Assembly (NCBI GenBank): GCA_963969595.1
Contig: OZ018408.1
Coordinates: 18,845,823-18,909,822, forward strand
DNA length: 64,000 nucleotides
Source: Neckera pumila
Taxonomy: Eukaryota; Streptophyta; Bryopsida; Hypnales; Neckeraceae
Direction of reading: 5' to 3'
A model generated the notes under the pieces. That model did not search any database. It saw only the letters and a list, made by a program, of their open reading frames with translations, and had not been told where the DNA came from. A program made the translations under genes and the position numbers. This document shows, in pieces, positions 10,902-23,200 of this stretch; position 1 is the stretch's first letter; each line of letters starts with the position of its first letter.

Positions 10902-12600
10902 GTTACATCAAGACCACATATCTCTAATTTATTTTAGGGCAGACTTCCCTGCACCTCGAATCGAGCAAACCTTGCACAAATGATTAAAAATTGGGAGTTT
11001 TATGTGAAAACAGGTGCCACAGTTGCAAAAGGGAAATTGGAATTGTTGGCCAGCAAAACTTTTGAGAAGGATCATGAAGAGCGGGGGAAGTCAAGTGCTT
11101 CGCTTCCGGAAAACTTGAATTTTTGACATTGAACTTGAAAACTAGAACTGCTTGCTTTTAGTTTGACAACGAGGGCAAGCTTCCCCTTTACTAATTTCTC
11201 CCTCCTCATACACACAAAAGTGAACCAAAGCCATCGTGAAACTTAACGAAGGCAAATCCGACTCCGAATGGAAGATCACTCTTATGTGAAGGAGACTCCA
11301 GTGACTTCATAGACTTTTGTAGACAAAACTTAATTTGATTTCATGCCTTGATGGCCACTCCTCAAATGTGCAACCCTGGGAGACTGGGAGAACCCGAAAT
11401 CCCGAATCAAGGCAAAACGAGCCCAAAGATCGAGTGAAAAGTGATTGCTGAGAGAATTGCCTGATTAACCCGATTGTCCCAATAGATCTACTAAATTGGG
11501 AGATTTGCAAAGACTAGAGATTCCCGAGGAACCAACCCCAAGGTCCTAATGATGTTTCATGACCGGCAACCATGTGGGAGCCTTGCCCGGCCCTGGCGGT
11601 GGCGCTTTCGGCTCCATTTAGCCCTGCTGCCCTTTGCTTGCCTTTGTGTTCCTTTTCCCCATTTCCCCCTTTCCTTGCCTTTCTGTCCCTTTTCCCCCTT
11701 TCCCCCTTTCCTTTTGCCGCTCTCCCTCCGTCACATGCAGACAGACGGATTGATCATCTTAATTATAGCCTGAACAATGGCATTACAGTAATGGAAAGAA
11801 CAGAATAATGTTTTCTGTTCTCGAAACAAGCGTTGCATTTGGAGGTGATAATCATAAAATATGCGACTCGCTGCGAAACGCCTGGGCCAACGAAATCATG
11901 TACGTAACTGGCAGAGCATGCAGGCATGGTCTCGGAAGTGAGTGGGTGGGCGAAACTGCAACGACTGAAGCACATATGGGGCTTTGGAAGAGTAGAGAAA
12001 GCAGATCATCATATTCCCAGCATTGAAGGGTAAAGAAAGTATAAACCTTGATTGAGCATGCAAAAAAGTATAAACCTTAGTACACGTTGCTGCAGCAGCT
12101 ATACTAATCCATCCTACCCTTGGGCAATAATCAAACCAATCAATTTGTTGTAGTCCACAACGCCCAAATATGCATGGGCATCGTCTTGTGAGCTCGTCTG
12201 TGCACCTGTACCACTACTCCTTTCTTCTGAATTCAATCAACAGACCTGATCGTACCATCAAAATGCTGTGCAACTTAATCACTGTGTTCGAAAAGAATTA
12301 CATATATACATGTGTCCGGTGTTGTAGACTACCCAAAAAACGACACCTTAAATTACAGGATATCTACAAATGTGCCATTGCCATCTCAAACTCGTACCCC
12401 CAAAAGTAATGTACAATACTGATGGTGTCGGTAGTCTACACAGGGCCTGAGCGCACCACCGCGTGGTTGCAACAACCACCAACTGGAGGATCACCATTTT
12501 CTTTTCTTTTCTTTTCAAGTGTACAGATTGTGTGCGTAATCCTTCGCGTCTCGCTTGTTGCAACGCCGGAGATGATGATGACGTTGGTGGCTCGCCAGTC
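10902..12600. other. 3' flank of the NAC gene; no second gene recognised
   Basis: Mixed-composition sequence downstream of the NAC stop codon (the gene reads leftwards). It includes a polypyrimidine tract at about 11629-11730 (repeated CCCCTTTCC) that produces spurious Pro/Leu/Phe-rich frames. The part next to 12603 should hold the NAC 3' UTR and poly(A) site, which I cannot place. No other gene is supported. Confidence 0.4.
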
Positions 12601-12602
12601 AG

Positions 12603-14247
12603 CTAGCAAGCCCAGAGAATTTCATGGCCGAGGCTGGCGTCCACGACGGGCGCCGTCACGTCGGAGAGACGGTACTTGAAGTTGAAGAGATGCACATTCT
12701 CGGCGCTGCTGCAGAGGCTCCCAGTCAAGCTGGAGAGGTCGCCCGTGTTGGAGCTTTCGTTGTTGTAGAGCGAGGTGACCTCCCCTGGCCAGCCAGTGTA
12801 GTCGAACACCATCTTCTGCGCGCTCTGCGCTTCGTCCTCGCATGACGCCGGCTCCGTCTTGGGGCGGAAAGAGCGGAAATTACTCGCTGGATTGAAAGCT
12901 TGCTGGTTGTTGAACCTTGACATATTCATGCTCATGCTTGATTCGAACATGGGGTAGGATTTCGACAGCATGGTGTTCAAGCCGCCGAGGATGTTGTTGT
13001 TGCTGTTGCTGTTGTGATTGTTGTGATTCTCCGGGTGCGCAACCCACGGCATGATCCCATTTTGCACTAGCTCCTTGTTGTGGTGTTGTGGCGACTCGTG
13101 ATGAAAGTCTGGGACGCAGTTGTAGCACGACATCTGCTCCGTGCCTGCGCAAGTCTCGCAGTCTGTGCATGTGCCTTCGTCCGTCGTGACGGTGGGGTTC
13201 GGGGAATTGTCCATCATCGCGGCTGCGGGTGGTAACGACGGCCTAAATGCATCCTCCAGCTGGTACGAACCCATGGCCTGACGAAGGCGCGCGTCGGAGA
13301 ATAGGAAGCTCCGTTTACCGCCTGAGCTTTTCTGGAAAATGCGACACACCACCCACTCGTCCTGCACACAAGAATGTCGAACGAATTAGACATAACCTAA
13401 TGTCCTCAAGAGCCAATTTCGCTGATCAAGAACGAAAGTTTTTGTGACCGGAATCAATGCACACATTGAATGCATCGATCGAAAAGCAAATAAACATTTG
13501 CCAGAAAGAAAGGGGACACATGTAGAATCGGAAACCTCCCCTGCAAGATGTCCCTAGTGGATTGATTTCACGATGGAAATTGCTGAGAATATGGCAATTT
13601 GCTGTATCATACCTTGTTGACACGAGGAGGCAGAGGATGTCCGCCATCGCCTTCCAGCCGATACTCATGCATGATCCAGTTCGTCTTCTCGCCCTTGGGC
13701 GCGCGGCCGCGATAGAACACCAGCGTCTTCTTCATGCCCACCAGATGCGCCTGCGGCCGATGTGCCACGACGTCGCGGTCCTTGCCCGTCGCTTTCCAGT
13801 AGCCCGCGTCCGTGGCGCGGTTCGTGCGCATGCCGGTGGGGTATTTGCGGTCACGAAGGCTGAAGAAATACCATTCCTTCTCCCCCATTTTCGCTTTCTC
13901 TGCATCGCACCGCAAATCCGTCTTCATCAGTCCTCAAATCCCGTCTCCCGCATGCGAAAGAACATACATACAATCGCAGGCGCAAACACACAAGTATGAG
14001 ATGAAATTGCACCAGGAAGGTCCCATGGCTCGCATTTGTTGAGGTCCACTTCCGCTATGGCACGAACGGCGAAGCTGCCGTCCAGCACCTTCTTGGTGAG
14101 GTAGTAGCCCACCAGCTCCTCGTCTGTGGGGTGGAAACGAAAGCCCGGCGGCAGAAAAGGCTCCCCCTGTTGCTGCTGTTGGTGCTGGTTCGGATGCTGC
14201 TGCTGCTGCTGCTGGTTCTCCTCCTGAAGACATGTAGGTGCAGCCAT
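12603..14247 (-). CDS. NAC-domain transcription factor (NAM/CUC/ORE1-type), 3 exons
   Basis: A plant-specific nuclear DNA-binding regulator; NAM/CUC/ORE1 relatives act in meristem boundaries, organ separation, root development and senescence. The exons, placed from splice sites and family alignment, are 14247-14013, 13899-13613 and 13361-12603, giving 426 residues. Introns are 113 and 251 bp, both GT-AG; the first splits the Glu of [15 protein letters not shown]. Residues 8-27 are Gln-rich. The NAC domain covers about 33-185: [15 protein letters not shown] (subdomain A), [14 protein letters not shown] (C), WKATGKDR at 113-120 (D) and [12 protein letters not shown] (E). The C-terminal activation-type region has a Cys cluster (residues 239, 242, 245, 253, 256), an Asn/His stretch near 285-297 and ends LWAC. 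All subdomains are intact and there are no stops, so it is likely functional. The start is the first ATG in frame ahead of the domain. I saw no match to the miR164 target found in many relatives. Confidence 0.95.
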
Positions 14248-15640
14248 GGCTGAAAGACGTCGAAGAAGATTCCGCTTGCTAACAAGGGACTGGGTGTTGT
14301 GGGACTGTTATCTGCGTTGTGTGGGTCTGCGACAGATCTCGGACATGGAGAGGCCGGGTAGGCAACGTCAAATCACTGTGGACATGCCGAATTGAAGCAA
14401 GTGGGCGTGGTGCTACAAGTGGAGGCGGCTGTGACATCCGCGAACGGAAGGGTCCATTCTCTCGTGGCTCTCCGATCGTGGAGGCTATGGAGGAAGTTCG
14501 CCGCTAGCACTCGTTGTCGATGGCGAAAGAAGCTAAGCTACAATTGCAGTGGTGTTCGAGGAGCTCACCATTGCGCAACTTCATACCACCCGCTGGTCAC
14601 GTGTCCGGTTGAATCAAACTCTACACGAATTTACTCGATCTTTTGAGAGAGAATTGTGGACAAGCCACAAATGGAGGTGATTATCATACATGTGCTCCTG
14701 TTCCAGATCTGTCGTTACACGATTGTGAATGTAGAAAAGTTAGAGAGAGAACGGAACATGAAGCACTCACTCGCGCGAGAAAAGAGCGAGTAAGGAGAGA
14801 CCGAAGGCGGGGTTACATAAGGACAAACAGAATAGAAGGGGTTGTCACGAGGGCAGAAGTACGAATATGGGAATCAATGCTTGAAAAAGACGGAAGCAGT
14901 GGAAAGATGCCCTGGCGGCAAAAATAGTGATCGAAGTAGAGCAAAATGCGGAGACGGGAACCAGGAAGCGCACTGAAAATGGGATAGTCAGCGGGGCTCG
15001 TTCACGCACTCTAGATCAACCAAATTAACGACCGACACGACAGATCATTTACCCACACCCAAAATTCGTCACCGAGAAAACTCCACGATGTCCCAGAAAA
15101 CTAAAAAGAACATTGAAGCACTCCCACTACAAAATTGCATACCAGTCCACTGATTACACCACCACCACCCCACGAAGCCTCGATCGACACAGAACGAACA
15201 ACACTCCCACCCTGATGAATTCCAATTAACAACATTCACAACACCCCCACTCTCAGAACATCAACACCCAACACCAAACCACTCAATTCACCGACACATT
15301 CATCACGTGACTCGCAACAAAAACTCCACGCCAAACTTACGACGAACGAACCACTCTGCACAAATCCACCCAAAGCGAAATTCTACACACAAGTCAAAAT
15401 CCAACGCCCAACACACACCCAGAATCCCTCAAACGGTTCCAAACGAGAACAGAGAAACGACGGAAGATCAGTACTCGGATCCCAACCAGGGATCCAGAAA
15501 CAGAAACAGAGGAAATTTTGCACAGGAAGGAACGAGAGCGGCCGTGATGTGACGAAGATGAGAGGAAGGCGAGATAAGCTTACGGCTGGAAAACAATGAA
15601 GAACAGTGAGAGCGCAGGGGGGAGGCTTGGGCTTATAGTA
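14248..15640 (-). promoter_or_regulatory. Probable 5' leader and promoter region of the NAC gene
   Basis: GC-balanced sequence upstream of the NAC ATG. From about 15000 to 15540 the plus strand is strikingly C/A-rich, so the NAC strand is T/G-rich, as in plant 5' leaders and introns. A TATA-like TATAAGC lies on the minus strand at 15637-15631, and a donor-like GTAAGC at 15583-15578. If used, transcription would begin near 15600 with a leader of over 1 kb, perhaps spliced. A nearer start cannot be excluded. The open frame 15383-15781 (-) is low complexity and not proposed as a gene. Confidence 0.35.
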
Positions 15641-16200
15641 GAACTGTTGTAGTGAAACTGCAAAGCAAAAAGCGAGGCACGGGAGTGCGAGACACTGCTG
15701 AGAGGAAAAAAGAGAGCTTGAGGCTTGAGGAGCTGCAGCTGGCTGGCTGGCTAAGTTAGTGGGGCCGCGTGAAGTCTCCAAGGTAAGCTTGCTGACCAGT
15801 GATGACTAGTGTGGGCCAAAGGGCGGTGAACGCAGCGGCTATATTGGGAAATTCATTTGTTTTTCCGGGCAGCGTGACTCCTGCAGTGAGTGCAGTCCGT
15901 CCTGCTGCTGCAGCTGCTGGGGCCAGGCTCCACCATGGCTATGATAATGCGGCGGTGATCCCAGTCCGGCGACAAGCTCCCCAGCCAAGCGCGCTCCCCT
16001 GCAGCTGCTCAAGTGTGGGACTGGGGGGGGTGTACAGTCCTCCTCCTCCTCTTCCGCTGCGGCTGCTCTTGTGTACCTGCTCGCCGTTGTTGTAAGAGCG
16101 CAGGCTAAGTTATGGAGGAGGCGTCAGTGCCATTTGGGCAGTGGGCTGCAGCGGGCTGCAGTGGGCTAGGCTACACTGGCAGGGCAGTCACCATGAGCAG
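15641..16200. other. GC-rich upstream region, CTG/CAG-rich
   Basis: The GC-richest part of the window after the NAC exons, with repeated GGGCTGCAG blocks (16136-16170) and CTCCTCCTCCT. A 98-codon plus-strand frame (15799-16095) is Ala/Pro/Leu-rich without a domain and probably reflects composition only. Best read as distal NAC promoter. Confidence 0.35.
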
Positions 16201-16299
16201 GTAAAATGTGCATTGAGACAACTTCGCATCAAGCTCACTTGAGTACTTCAGGTAGGGACACCCTAAGCCGCCACTTTTTCTACTGTGAACAGTTTCTTT

Positions 16300-17700
16300 T
16301 ATTAGACTGCTGGAAAAAAAATTTATCACTTTTTCTCATTGCCATGTGATAGGAGATTTCAATGCACCAAAGAACGAAATCATTTGGACACCATATGCAA
16401 AAGTTATCAAAAGTGAAAGTATTTTGGGGCGATGTTCTAAATTAATTTTGTTTCTTCAAGAATAGGTACAGTTTATTGATTTAGAAGATGAGTGAGTATC
16501 TCTTCAAGTGGCGCATTTGGGTACTTGGTACATTTGGATGACCCTATCTTAGCAAATATATATGATGCAATGATGTTGCAATGGTGTTTACAAGGTCTTT
16601 TGTAGAACTTAGTTTGGAGTTTTATTGGCGTTTGTGAAAGGGGAGAAAATGAGTTTTCAAGAAATTGATGATATATTATTATTCATTGGATGGAGAAGTC
16701 TACCTGTTAAGTTCAAGAAAATTTTGATATTTAGGAAAGCAAAAGGTGAGGTGGCTTAATCTTTTTTTATCAAAAAAATTCCATTTCTACTAAAAATGTA
16801 AATGAAGTCACCAAATTTGAATGGTTATACATCACTTCTAAAGAGTGATTTGACAAACCTTCCATTGAATTGAAAGATTTGACTATTTTTAGTAGATTCA
16901 TTTACTTATCAGGTGTGTTAGTCCATTTAGAATCCAGTATGGATGGGCCTTCACTTGGCTCTGATACAAAGCAAATGATTAACACTATCACCACCTTTGC
17001 ACTTGATAGATAATTTCCAATTTTTACTCAAAGATTTCAGACTCTAAAGGATACACCAAGACTAGAGCAAGGAATCACTTGAATTTAGTGGTAGGTAAAC
17101 TATTTTATTGAATGTGACAATGGGAAATGAGATACAAGCCCCCTTCCATATAAATAATGGTACTTTGCATGATCTTGAGGTAAACCCAAGAGAGATCACA
17201 GCCACATGGAATGGAGGAGAAGATTATCAATTGTTTGCAAAAAAATTGTAAATAAAACAAAGAACAGATTTCTTGACATTCCTTTTGTAAAACTCAATAA
17301 ATTTCAAAATTTCTACACTTCTTGAAAATTTCAGATTTACAACCTCAATTTGGATGGTAAAAAATCCGAGGATGAGGTCCAAGCTAGGCCAAGGTTGTTT
17401 TTTGGAGCAATTTTTTGCTAAATAGCGATGCAGTTATTTTTAGGGGAATATTTGACGAGATATTGTTCCTTTTTTAGTAAATGAAATTGCAAAATGCTAT
17501 CAAATCTTGGGATTGAATCACTCTATTTTGGACAAATGTACACTATTTTGGATGAAGAACTAATGTTTTCATCCAAATATTACAAGTTTCATCCATTCCA
17601 CAGATGTAAATAGCTTCATCACTCCAATGAAGATCAAGCTTTTTCTTCTAAACTGTGGCAGTACATCATGCAGTAAATGGAGGATGGTCCCTCCAAATTT
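16300..17700. repeat. Dispersed repeat, long copy
   Basis: Both ends match a shorter copy at 24150-24730. The left part (about 16330-16550) shares GGAGRTTTCAATGCACC and CCATATGCAAAAGTTAT; the right part (about 17440-17690) shares GATGTAAATAGCTTCATCAC. The short copy looks internally deleted. The left part alone recurs at 25147-25390 and inverted at 58990-59250. No coding sequence or clear termini were found; the superfamily is unknown. Confidence 0.6.
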
Positions 17701-18046
17701 AATCCACTATCACTCTGCCACAACACTGGAGTTTGGCACCACGGTGTTAGAAGAAAAAACAAAACAGTTGGCATACTGAAGATCACTTTTTGCACTGCCT
17801 AAAATAAATGGGGGAAAAAATAACCTGCTGTAGGCCAGATGAGGGCGGAGATGATGCAGTCACGGATGACATTGATCTTGGTGCTAACTGAACTTCCTTG
17901 TGTGTTGTGTGGGAGCAAATGCCGCGCCTAGATTTCCTCATTTGTGAACAGTTGTTGAAATTCTTTTGAATATTCATGAAGTTTTCTTTCAATCGTTGCG
18001 CCTCTCCATTTCGGAAACATTCACTCAGTTGTTTGTCAGGAAGAGC
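17701..18046. other. Spacer, nothing recognised
   Basis: Mixed sequence between two repeats with no gene motif. It shares the end phrase CTGCCTAAAATAA with the region near 24715, so it may be the outer flank of the preceding repeat. Confidence 0.3.
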
Positions 18047-18377
18047 GGTACTAAGGTAGGAGGTTCTAAAATGGAGCGGGTTCTAAAACCAATCAGGCTC
18101 TAGAGGTACATTTTGCACTTTCCAATGTACAAGTAGCGTGCATTTGAGGAGGTGGTCGGTTTTAGAGCCCACAAAAATGCACTTTTCTGCAACTTCATAA
18201 ATTCATAACTAATTCTACAAAGCTTCAAAAAATATGAAACAACTTGGTTTAGATGCCAATTTCTCTTGCCTTTCAAGGAAATTTTAAGAACAATATTTTA
18301 AGAAGTTTTACCTCCCCAAAATTCAGCTTCAGCTCTTAGATGAGCGATTTATGGACCTCCTACCTTACCTTAGGTCC
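18047..18377. mobile_element. Candidate MITE with CTAAGGTAGGAGGT ends
   Basis: The left end GGTACTAAGGTAGGAGGT (18047-18064) is matched at the right by a segment whose reverse complement is GGACCTAAGGTAAGGTAGG, continuing AGGT (about 18355-18377). The ends differ by a small insertion. About 330 bp, non-coding. No target duplication is clear, so the superfamily is not assigned. Confidence 0.5.
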
Positions 18378-19405
18378 GTCGGTCCGCAGAGTCAAGGATG
18401 CATTTCAACTTCCCCCTGCCGAATTCGATTAACTTAACTACTTCCGAGTCCTGAGAGTGGCAGGGACGCATCATGGCCCTGCCCTAGTAAGTTAAGAAAG
18501 TTGTACAGTCCAGCGAATTGTTTATTCAGCAAAGGTGACGGAGCTCTCGGCGTCACTGACAGACAGAAGTTCAGCACTCTCATGTCTGCCGTGTCTGTGG
18601 CCACTCCACTGGAAGAAAGCCCACTCCCACTTGGAAGAAGAAAGACCCAGCAAAAAAAAACACTTGACCGGCGGTACAGTGTACTTGCATCCCGATGCAA
18701 TGTCCGTCCGGCTCCTGCTGCGGACGGAAGGGTGGAAGGAGTAACTAAAGCTTACAGCAGCAGCACAGGGAGTCTACTTTTGAACACTGGCCACAGTGTG
18801 ACTCACAGTAGTTATGTGGCCTGACGCAGTTTACCTGCAAAATGGCTCGAGCTGCGGCTGGGCTACTGATTACGGGCTTGTCTCTTGTGGGGAGATGACG
18901 GAGCTCCGTCAAGGAGGAGCATGTGATGTGGCGATTGTGGCCCACTCTGCCTGGAAGGAAGGATAGGCCCATGACCATTGATTTCAAGCCTCTCTGTGTC
19001 CATCACTCTGTTTGCTGCCATTTGGCAACGAGGTATGAGTGAAAATTTATATATGTTTTTTCTTCAGTGATGAAGTCGTACAAGTTTAAAATTATTGTGA
19101 ATTTTCTTTAAAAAAAAATGAAGAAAATTCACATCAAATATAGATTGTACTTGAAAAGTATGAAATTTTCAACATACTGGTATATTGTGATGTAAAACAT
19201 TGTGGTATAAACAAAAATTATTGTGTCACTCTAAAATTAGAAAATCAACAAATCATAGGTCCAAAGTTCATATTGCTGTAAAATATTGAAATTTACAAAT
19301 TTTCCAAAATTTTCCAATTGGAGTAGAAACGACACTTGATAAGCGTCAATTTCATTCGTTGGACTCAAATTCAAAAAAATATCATTTTTGTGGCTGAAAT
19401 TCACA
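18378..19405. other. GC-balanced to AT-rich spacer
   Basis: 18430-19010 is less AT-rich and holds overlapping short frames on both strands (for example 18501-18824 +), none with a recognisable motif. 19010-19405 is AT-rich. It could be an old gene fragment; unsupported. Confidence 0.3.
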
Positions 19406-19409
19406 TTAA

Positions 19410-20292
19410 CCCCTAAAGGACCATTGTCCCTTCGAGGGACAAATACGTTTTCAGGCAGGTACCTACGGGCTGAAATTTTCTTTGGATTTTTTGAAACTTT
19501 TTTTGGAGGTAGAAAATTTGCTTAGCTTCATGGGAATATCATTTTTTTCACAATCGGTGCCCGGGAACAAAAGTTATGACCAAATAAGCTCAAAATAGGG
19601 GACGGTGGGCAGCCCGGGCAGCAAACAAAAAATGGACAAAAATTTGAATTTTTTTTTAATATTTTTTTTCTCATAGATTATATTTTTTCCTATTTGGGAA
19701 GCTTTGATTCATTTCACGTGGATTTGTTATGAGAAAGTTATGGACTTCTAGGATGCATTTCTGAATGCAATTTTTCAAATTTTTCATTTTTTTTTTCCAT
19801 GGTTTATATTACTTGTGAGAACAATCTCACCATTGGGATTAGTGCATTTTAATTCCATTCAAAATATATGAATATTTTAGATTTTCCTTCTATCTCGTAT
19901 CTACTTCTATTTAACAATTTTTTAAAGAATGATAATTGAGTTTTTTTGAATTTCTTTTCTTTCCCTAGACTCTCAACTCAATTCCCCACTACAAACATTT
20001 AAAGCTCAAAACTCTGTAGTGCAAAAGTTTTAAGTTAAAAATCTTCAAAGTCAAAAAATCTAGTCCCGCAATGTGCTGAAAAACTTGTTTTTTTCACTTT
20101 AAACGCAGATATCTTGCAATCTGTGCGGTCAAAAATTCTGAAATTTTTTCCACACACTCTTATACTAGTTAGGTGTAAGATCCTATGGTTAGATGTGAAA
20201 TAAAAACGTTTTTCAAATTTTTTAACTTTTTACTATAGAAATGGCAGTTTTGAGTGTTTTTTGGCAGGAAAAGGGCCTCGGTCCTCTAGGGG
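19410..20292. mobile_element. TTAA-flanked piggyBac-like MITE, family B copy 1
   Basis: An 883-bp element between TTAA at 19406-19409 and TTAA at 20293-20296. The left end is CCCCTAAAGGACCATTGTCC; the right end in reverse complement is CCCCTAGAGGACCGAGGCCC. Family B copy 2 is at 30125-31058 in the opposite orientation, matching at both ends and internally (GATTGCAAGATATCTGCG and its complement). The right-hand half is also related to family C. Non-coding. Confidence 0.88.
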
Positions 20293-20296
20293 TTAA

Positions 20297-23200
20297 GAAT
20301 AAATAGCAAGAAATGGCCAAAATACACTACAAGGGTGATCAATGGATTCAACCTCTTCTTCTTTGAAAAAATTAATAGTACTATAATGAGGGAATTTGCA
20401 ATACTATTTACTGAAAATATTTTCAAGCAACTTCCAAAAGACAAAAAATGGTCATCCATTGGACACTAAGTGTCTATGGCATTCTTCTAGGGTTAAAGTA
20501 AACTAATCTATAGTAAGCAGAATGATTTTGCCATGGTGGCATTGTTGAAAATTTTCAATTTTTTTTAAACATAAAGGCAAACGTGGAAAATGAAGAGAGC
20601 TATTGAAGTTTCATTTTTTTGACAAAGTATAAAGTTGTTATAAATTTTTAAAGTGTGTTGCCCAATTGGCCCAAAGGAATCTCCAAACTACCTTAAAACC
20701 AAAAAAAGTGTATCTATAATGGTCATCTTACTAGTCTAAAGCTATCACAATATTTCACAATATTTTCTAACATAGCTAGAACATGAAATCCCACAAAAGT
20801 CATTTTTTGAGATGAATTTGTACTCAAAAAGTGGAAGTTTCTGATGTAGTCACTAATGATTCTATCACCATCACTCAAGACATTGATTGTGGCCACTAAT
20901 TCAATCTAATGTAGCCCGAATCTCATTTATTAAAAAAGTTTGTCATGGATTGATGCAAAACTATAATGGGTCATTTTTTAAGTGTTTGTTATGGACTTTT
21001 TGCTTGTCATAGGTTGGTTTACTTTATATGGGGATTGATGTAACTCCTACTTGCTTGTATATCTCTATTTGGAAGAAAGTGTCTATGTCTACTAGATTTG
21101 GCTGCTCAAACAAAAATGAGATAATGTATAAAATCCATAGCCCTTAACCCTTAACCCCTAAGCACCCAACTCATGTTTACTACAATCTAAACCTTTTTCA
21201 ATTCATTCCAATCAAACTATCACCTAAAAAGAGATCTACATGAATTGACCATACTGATTGGTAGTGGAGACAAGCTTGGAGCTAGAGGGAAAAGAACATG
21301 TCCTTTAATCGTACCATTGAAAAGATTATAATAGTCAAACAAGGACATCTTTCAATTTGGAGAGGCCATATTTGAAGCATTGGAGCGCTCAAAGGTTAAA
21401 GGTTTGTAGAAAATCAGTATATTGTAGTTTTGGGGCAAGTTTGATGGAATATTTATCAAAAATAGATGATGAAAAAAATTGTATAAAAAAGTGAACCTTG
21501 TAAAATATTTTTATTTTTTGCATATATCAAACTTTATATTTGAAAAAAGAAATATTCAACAAAGATGTGTAGATCTTTTCCTTTACTTAAAGTATTAAAT
21601 ATCACATTTTACTCTTAAAATACAAATTATATACTACAATATGGCAAGACATTCACCATTGAATTAGTATTTCAATAATTAGCAACAACTTTTATTCCGA
21701 TATAACAAAGTTGTGCAAATAGGTCCAAAGTAGCACAAAGCTTTCATTATGAAAGTGCTTTGAGTACAATCTTTTTATATCCTTAACCCTTCTAAATTAT
21801 CCTAACCTATTCTCAAATTCCCTTTTCCAAATTCCTATTCTATAATTCCTATGACAACCAAGAAACTACCATGGCTAGCTTTGGCCTAGCATAAATGATA
21901 TACTATCGCTCCAAATGCCTCAAAACTTTTCTACAATGAAGATCGACTAGTCAAAATACTTACACATCAATTTTCATCTTGATCTAATAGACTGTCTAGC
22001 TTTGGGAGATGTACATTTTTCTACTATTGACTTATAGTCAAATTACAATCTCAGATGCACTACGATTGTATCTTATGCATAATTTATAGGTCTCATATTT
22101 AATGTAGACAAGTTTTGATACAAGGCAATAGATAAATTAAGAAAGGTGCCCTCTAAGTTTCATATCTATATCACAAAACTCAATAAGATTGAAGTTTCCA
22201 TATGCACCTTTCCTATCTACTTTAAATTCCAAAGACCTCCACTTCAAAGTCTTATATCTCCTTCTCCATAATAGATCTAGATTTGAAAATCAATATCATA
22301 ATAAATCAAATATCCACAAACTTAGATCCAAAATGTTGCCTTGAAATATTGCTTTATCATAACACAAATTCAAAATATCCCATATCAATGCTTCCTTTAA
22401 TAATATATCAACAACAAACATATAACTTAGCACCCAAGTGTACCTTAAACTTCAAAACTACCAAAAGAAAGGCAAGGGACCAACCTTTGCCTTTAAGTAG
22501 CCAACCACAACCCTAAGAGGCTAGCCGTTGGCTAATCCTAATTTCCCCTAATCTTAACATCAATTACTAACCAATCCAATTGTAAAAAACTTCCCATATT
22601 ATACATATCGTTTAGCATATGAAAATACCTACTTCAGCTAGTAAGTAGCCCTCATCACAACACTGATGTCATTTCATCTTGAAAAGGGCATTGAGGCCTT
22701 AAAGTACTCAATGGATGACTATTGAGATTTTTGTAGAAATGGAGAATGTGCCTATTCATTCAAAATTTTGAATCATTTTTGGCAAATTACCTTGGTGATA
22801 GGTCTTTTATTTTTTGGTGAATTAAAAAAATTACTTTGATGGGCCTTTAGGGTTCATCCATAAAAATACAAGAGATAATTCTTTCTAAAATTTCCTCAAT
22901 CAAGTTGTTGTTTCCAAAAATCAAAGTATTACAGTTTCCATATCATTTTTTGATTAAGAATCTTGTTTACTTCAAATTCACCATACCCTATCCATCCACA
23001 TTTTCAAATAATCAGATGGATTTTGAGATATTTATAGTTTAAATTTAGATTATGAAAAAAACTAAGTATTTTTTTCCTTATGGCTGAATGGCTTCAAAAG
23101 GCTATATTTCTAAAAAATTACAAAAGATTTTTTTTTTTAGAAATTGAATTATAAATAGTTGAGAATATGCGCACTAGTTTTTATAAGGATTGAAGTAATG

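Noticed and set aside
11549..11808. Two overlapping plus-strand frames rich in Pro, Leu and Phe
   Set aside because: Produced by a polypyrimidine tract; no domain, and two frames are open at once.
12620..13170. Several open frames on both strands inside NAC exon 3
   Set aside because: Shadows of the GC-rich coding exon; the NAC frame is the only one continuing across the splice sites with a conserved domain.
15383..15781. 132-codon minus-strand frame upstream of NAC
   Set aside because: Ser/Leu/Cys/Phe-rich text without a domain; better explained by the T/G-rich leader.
21142..21162. Telomere-like CCCTTAACCCTTAACCCCTAA
   Set aside because: Only three imperfect units; plant telomeres are CCCTAAA. 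More likely a decayed TTAA-element end.
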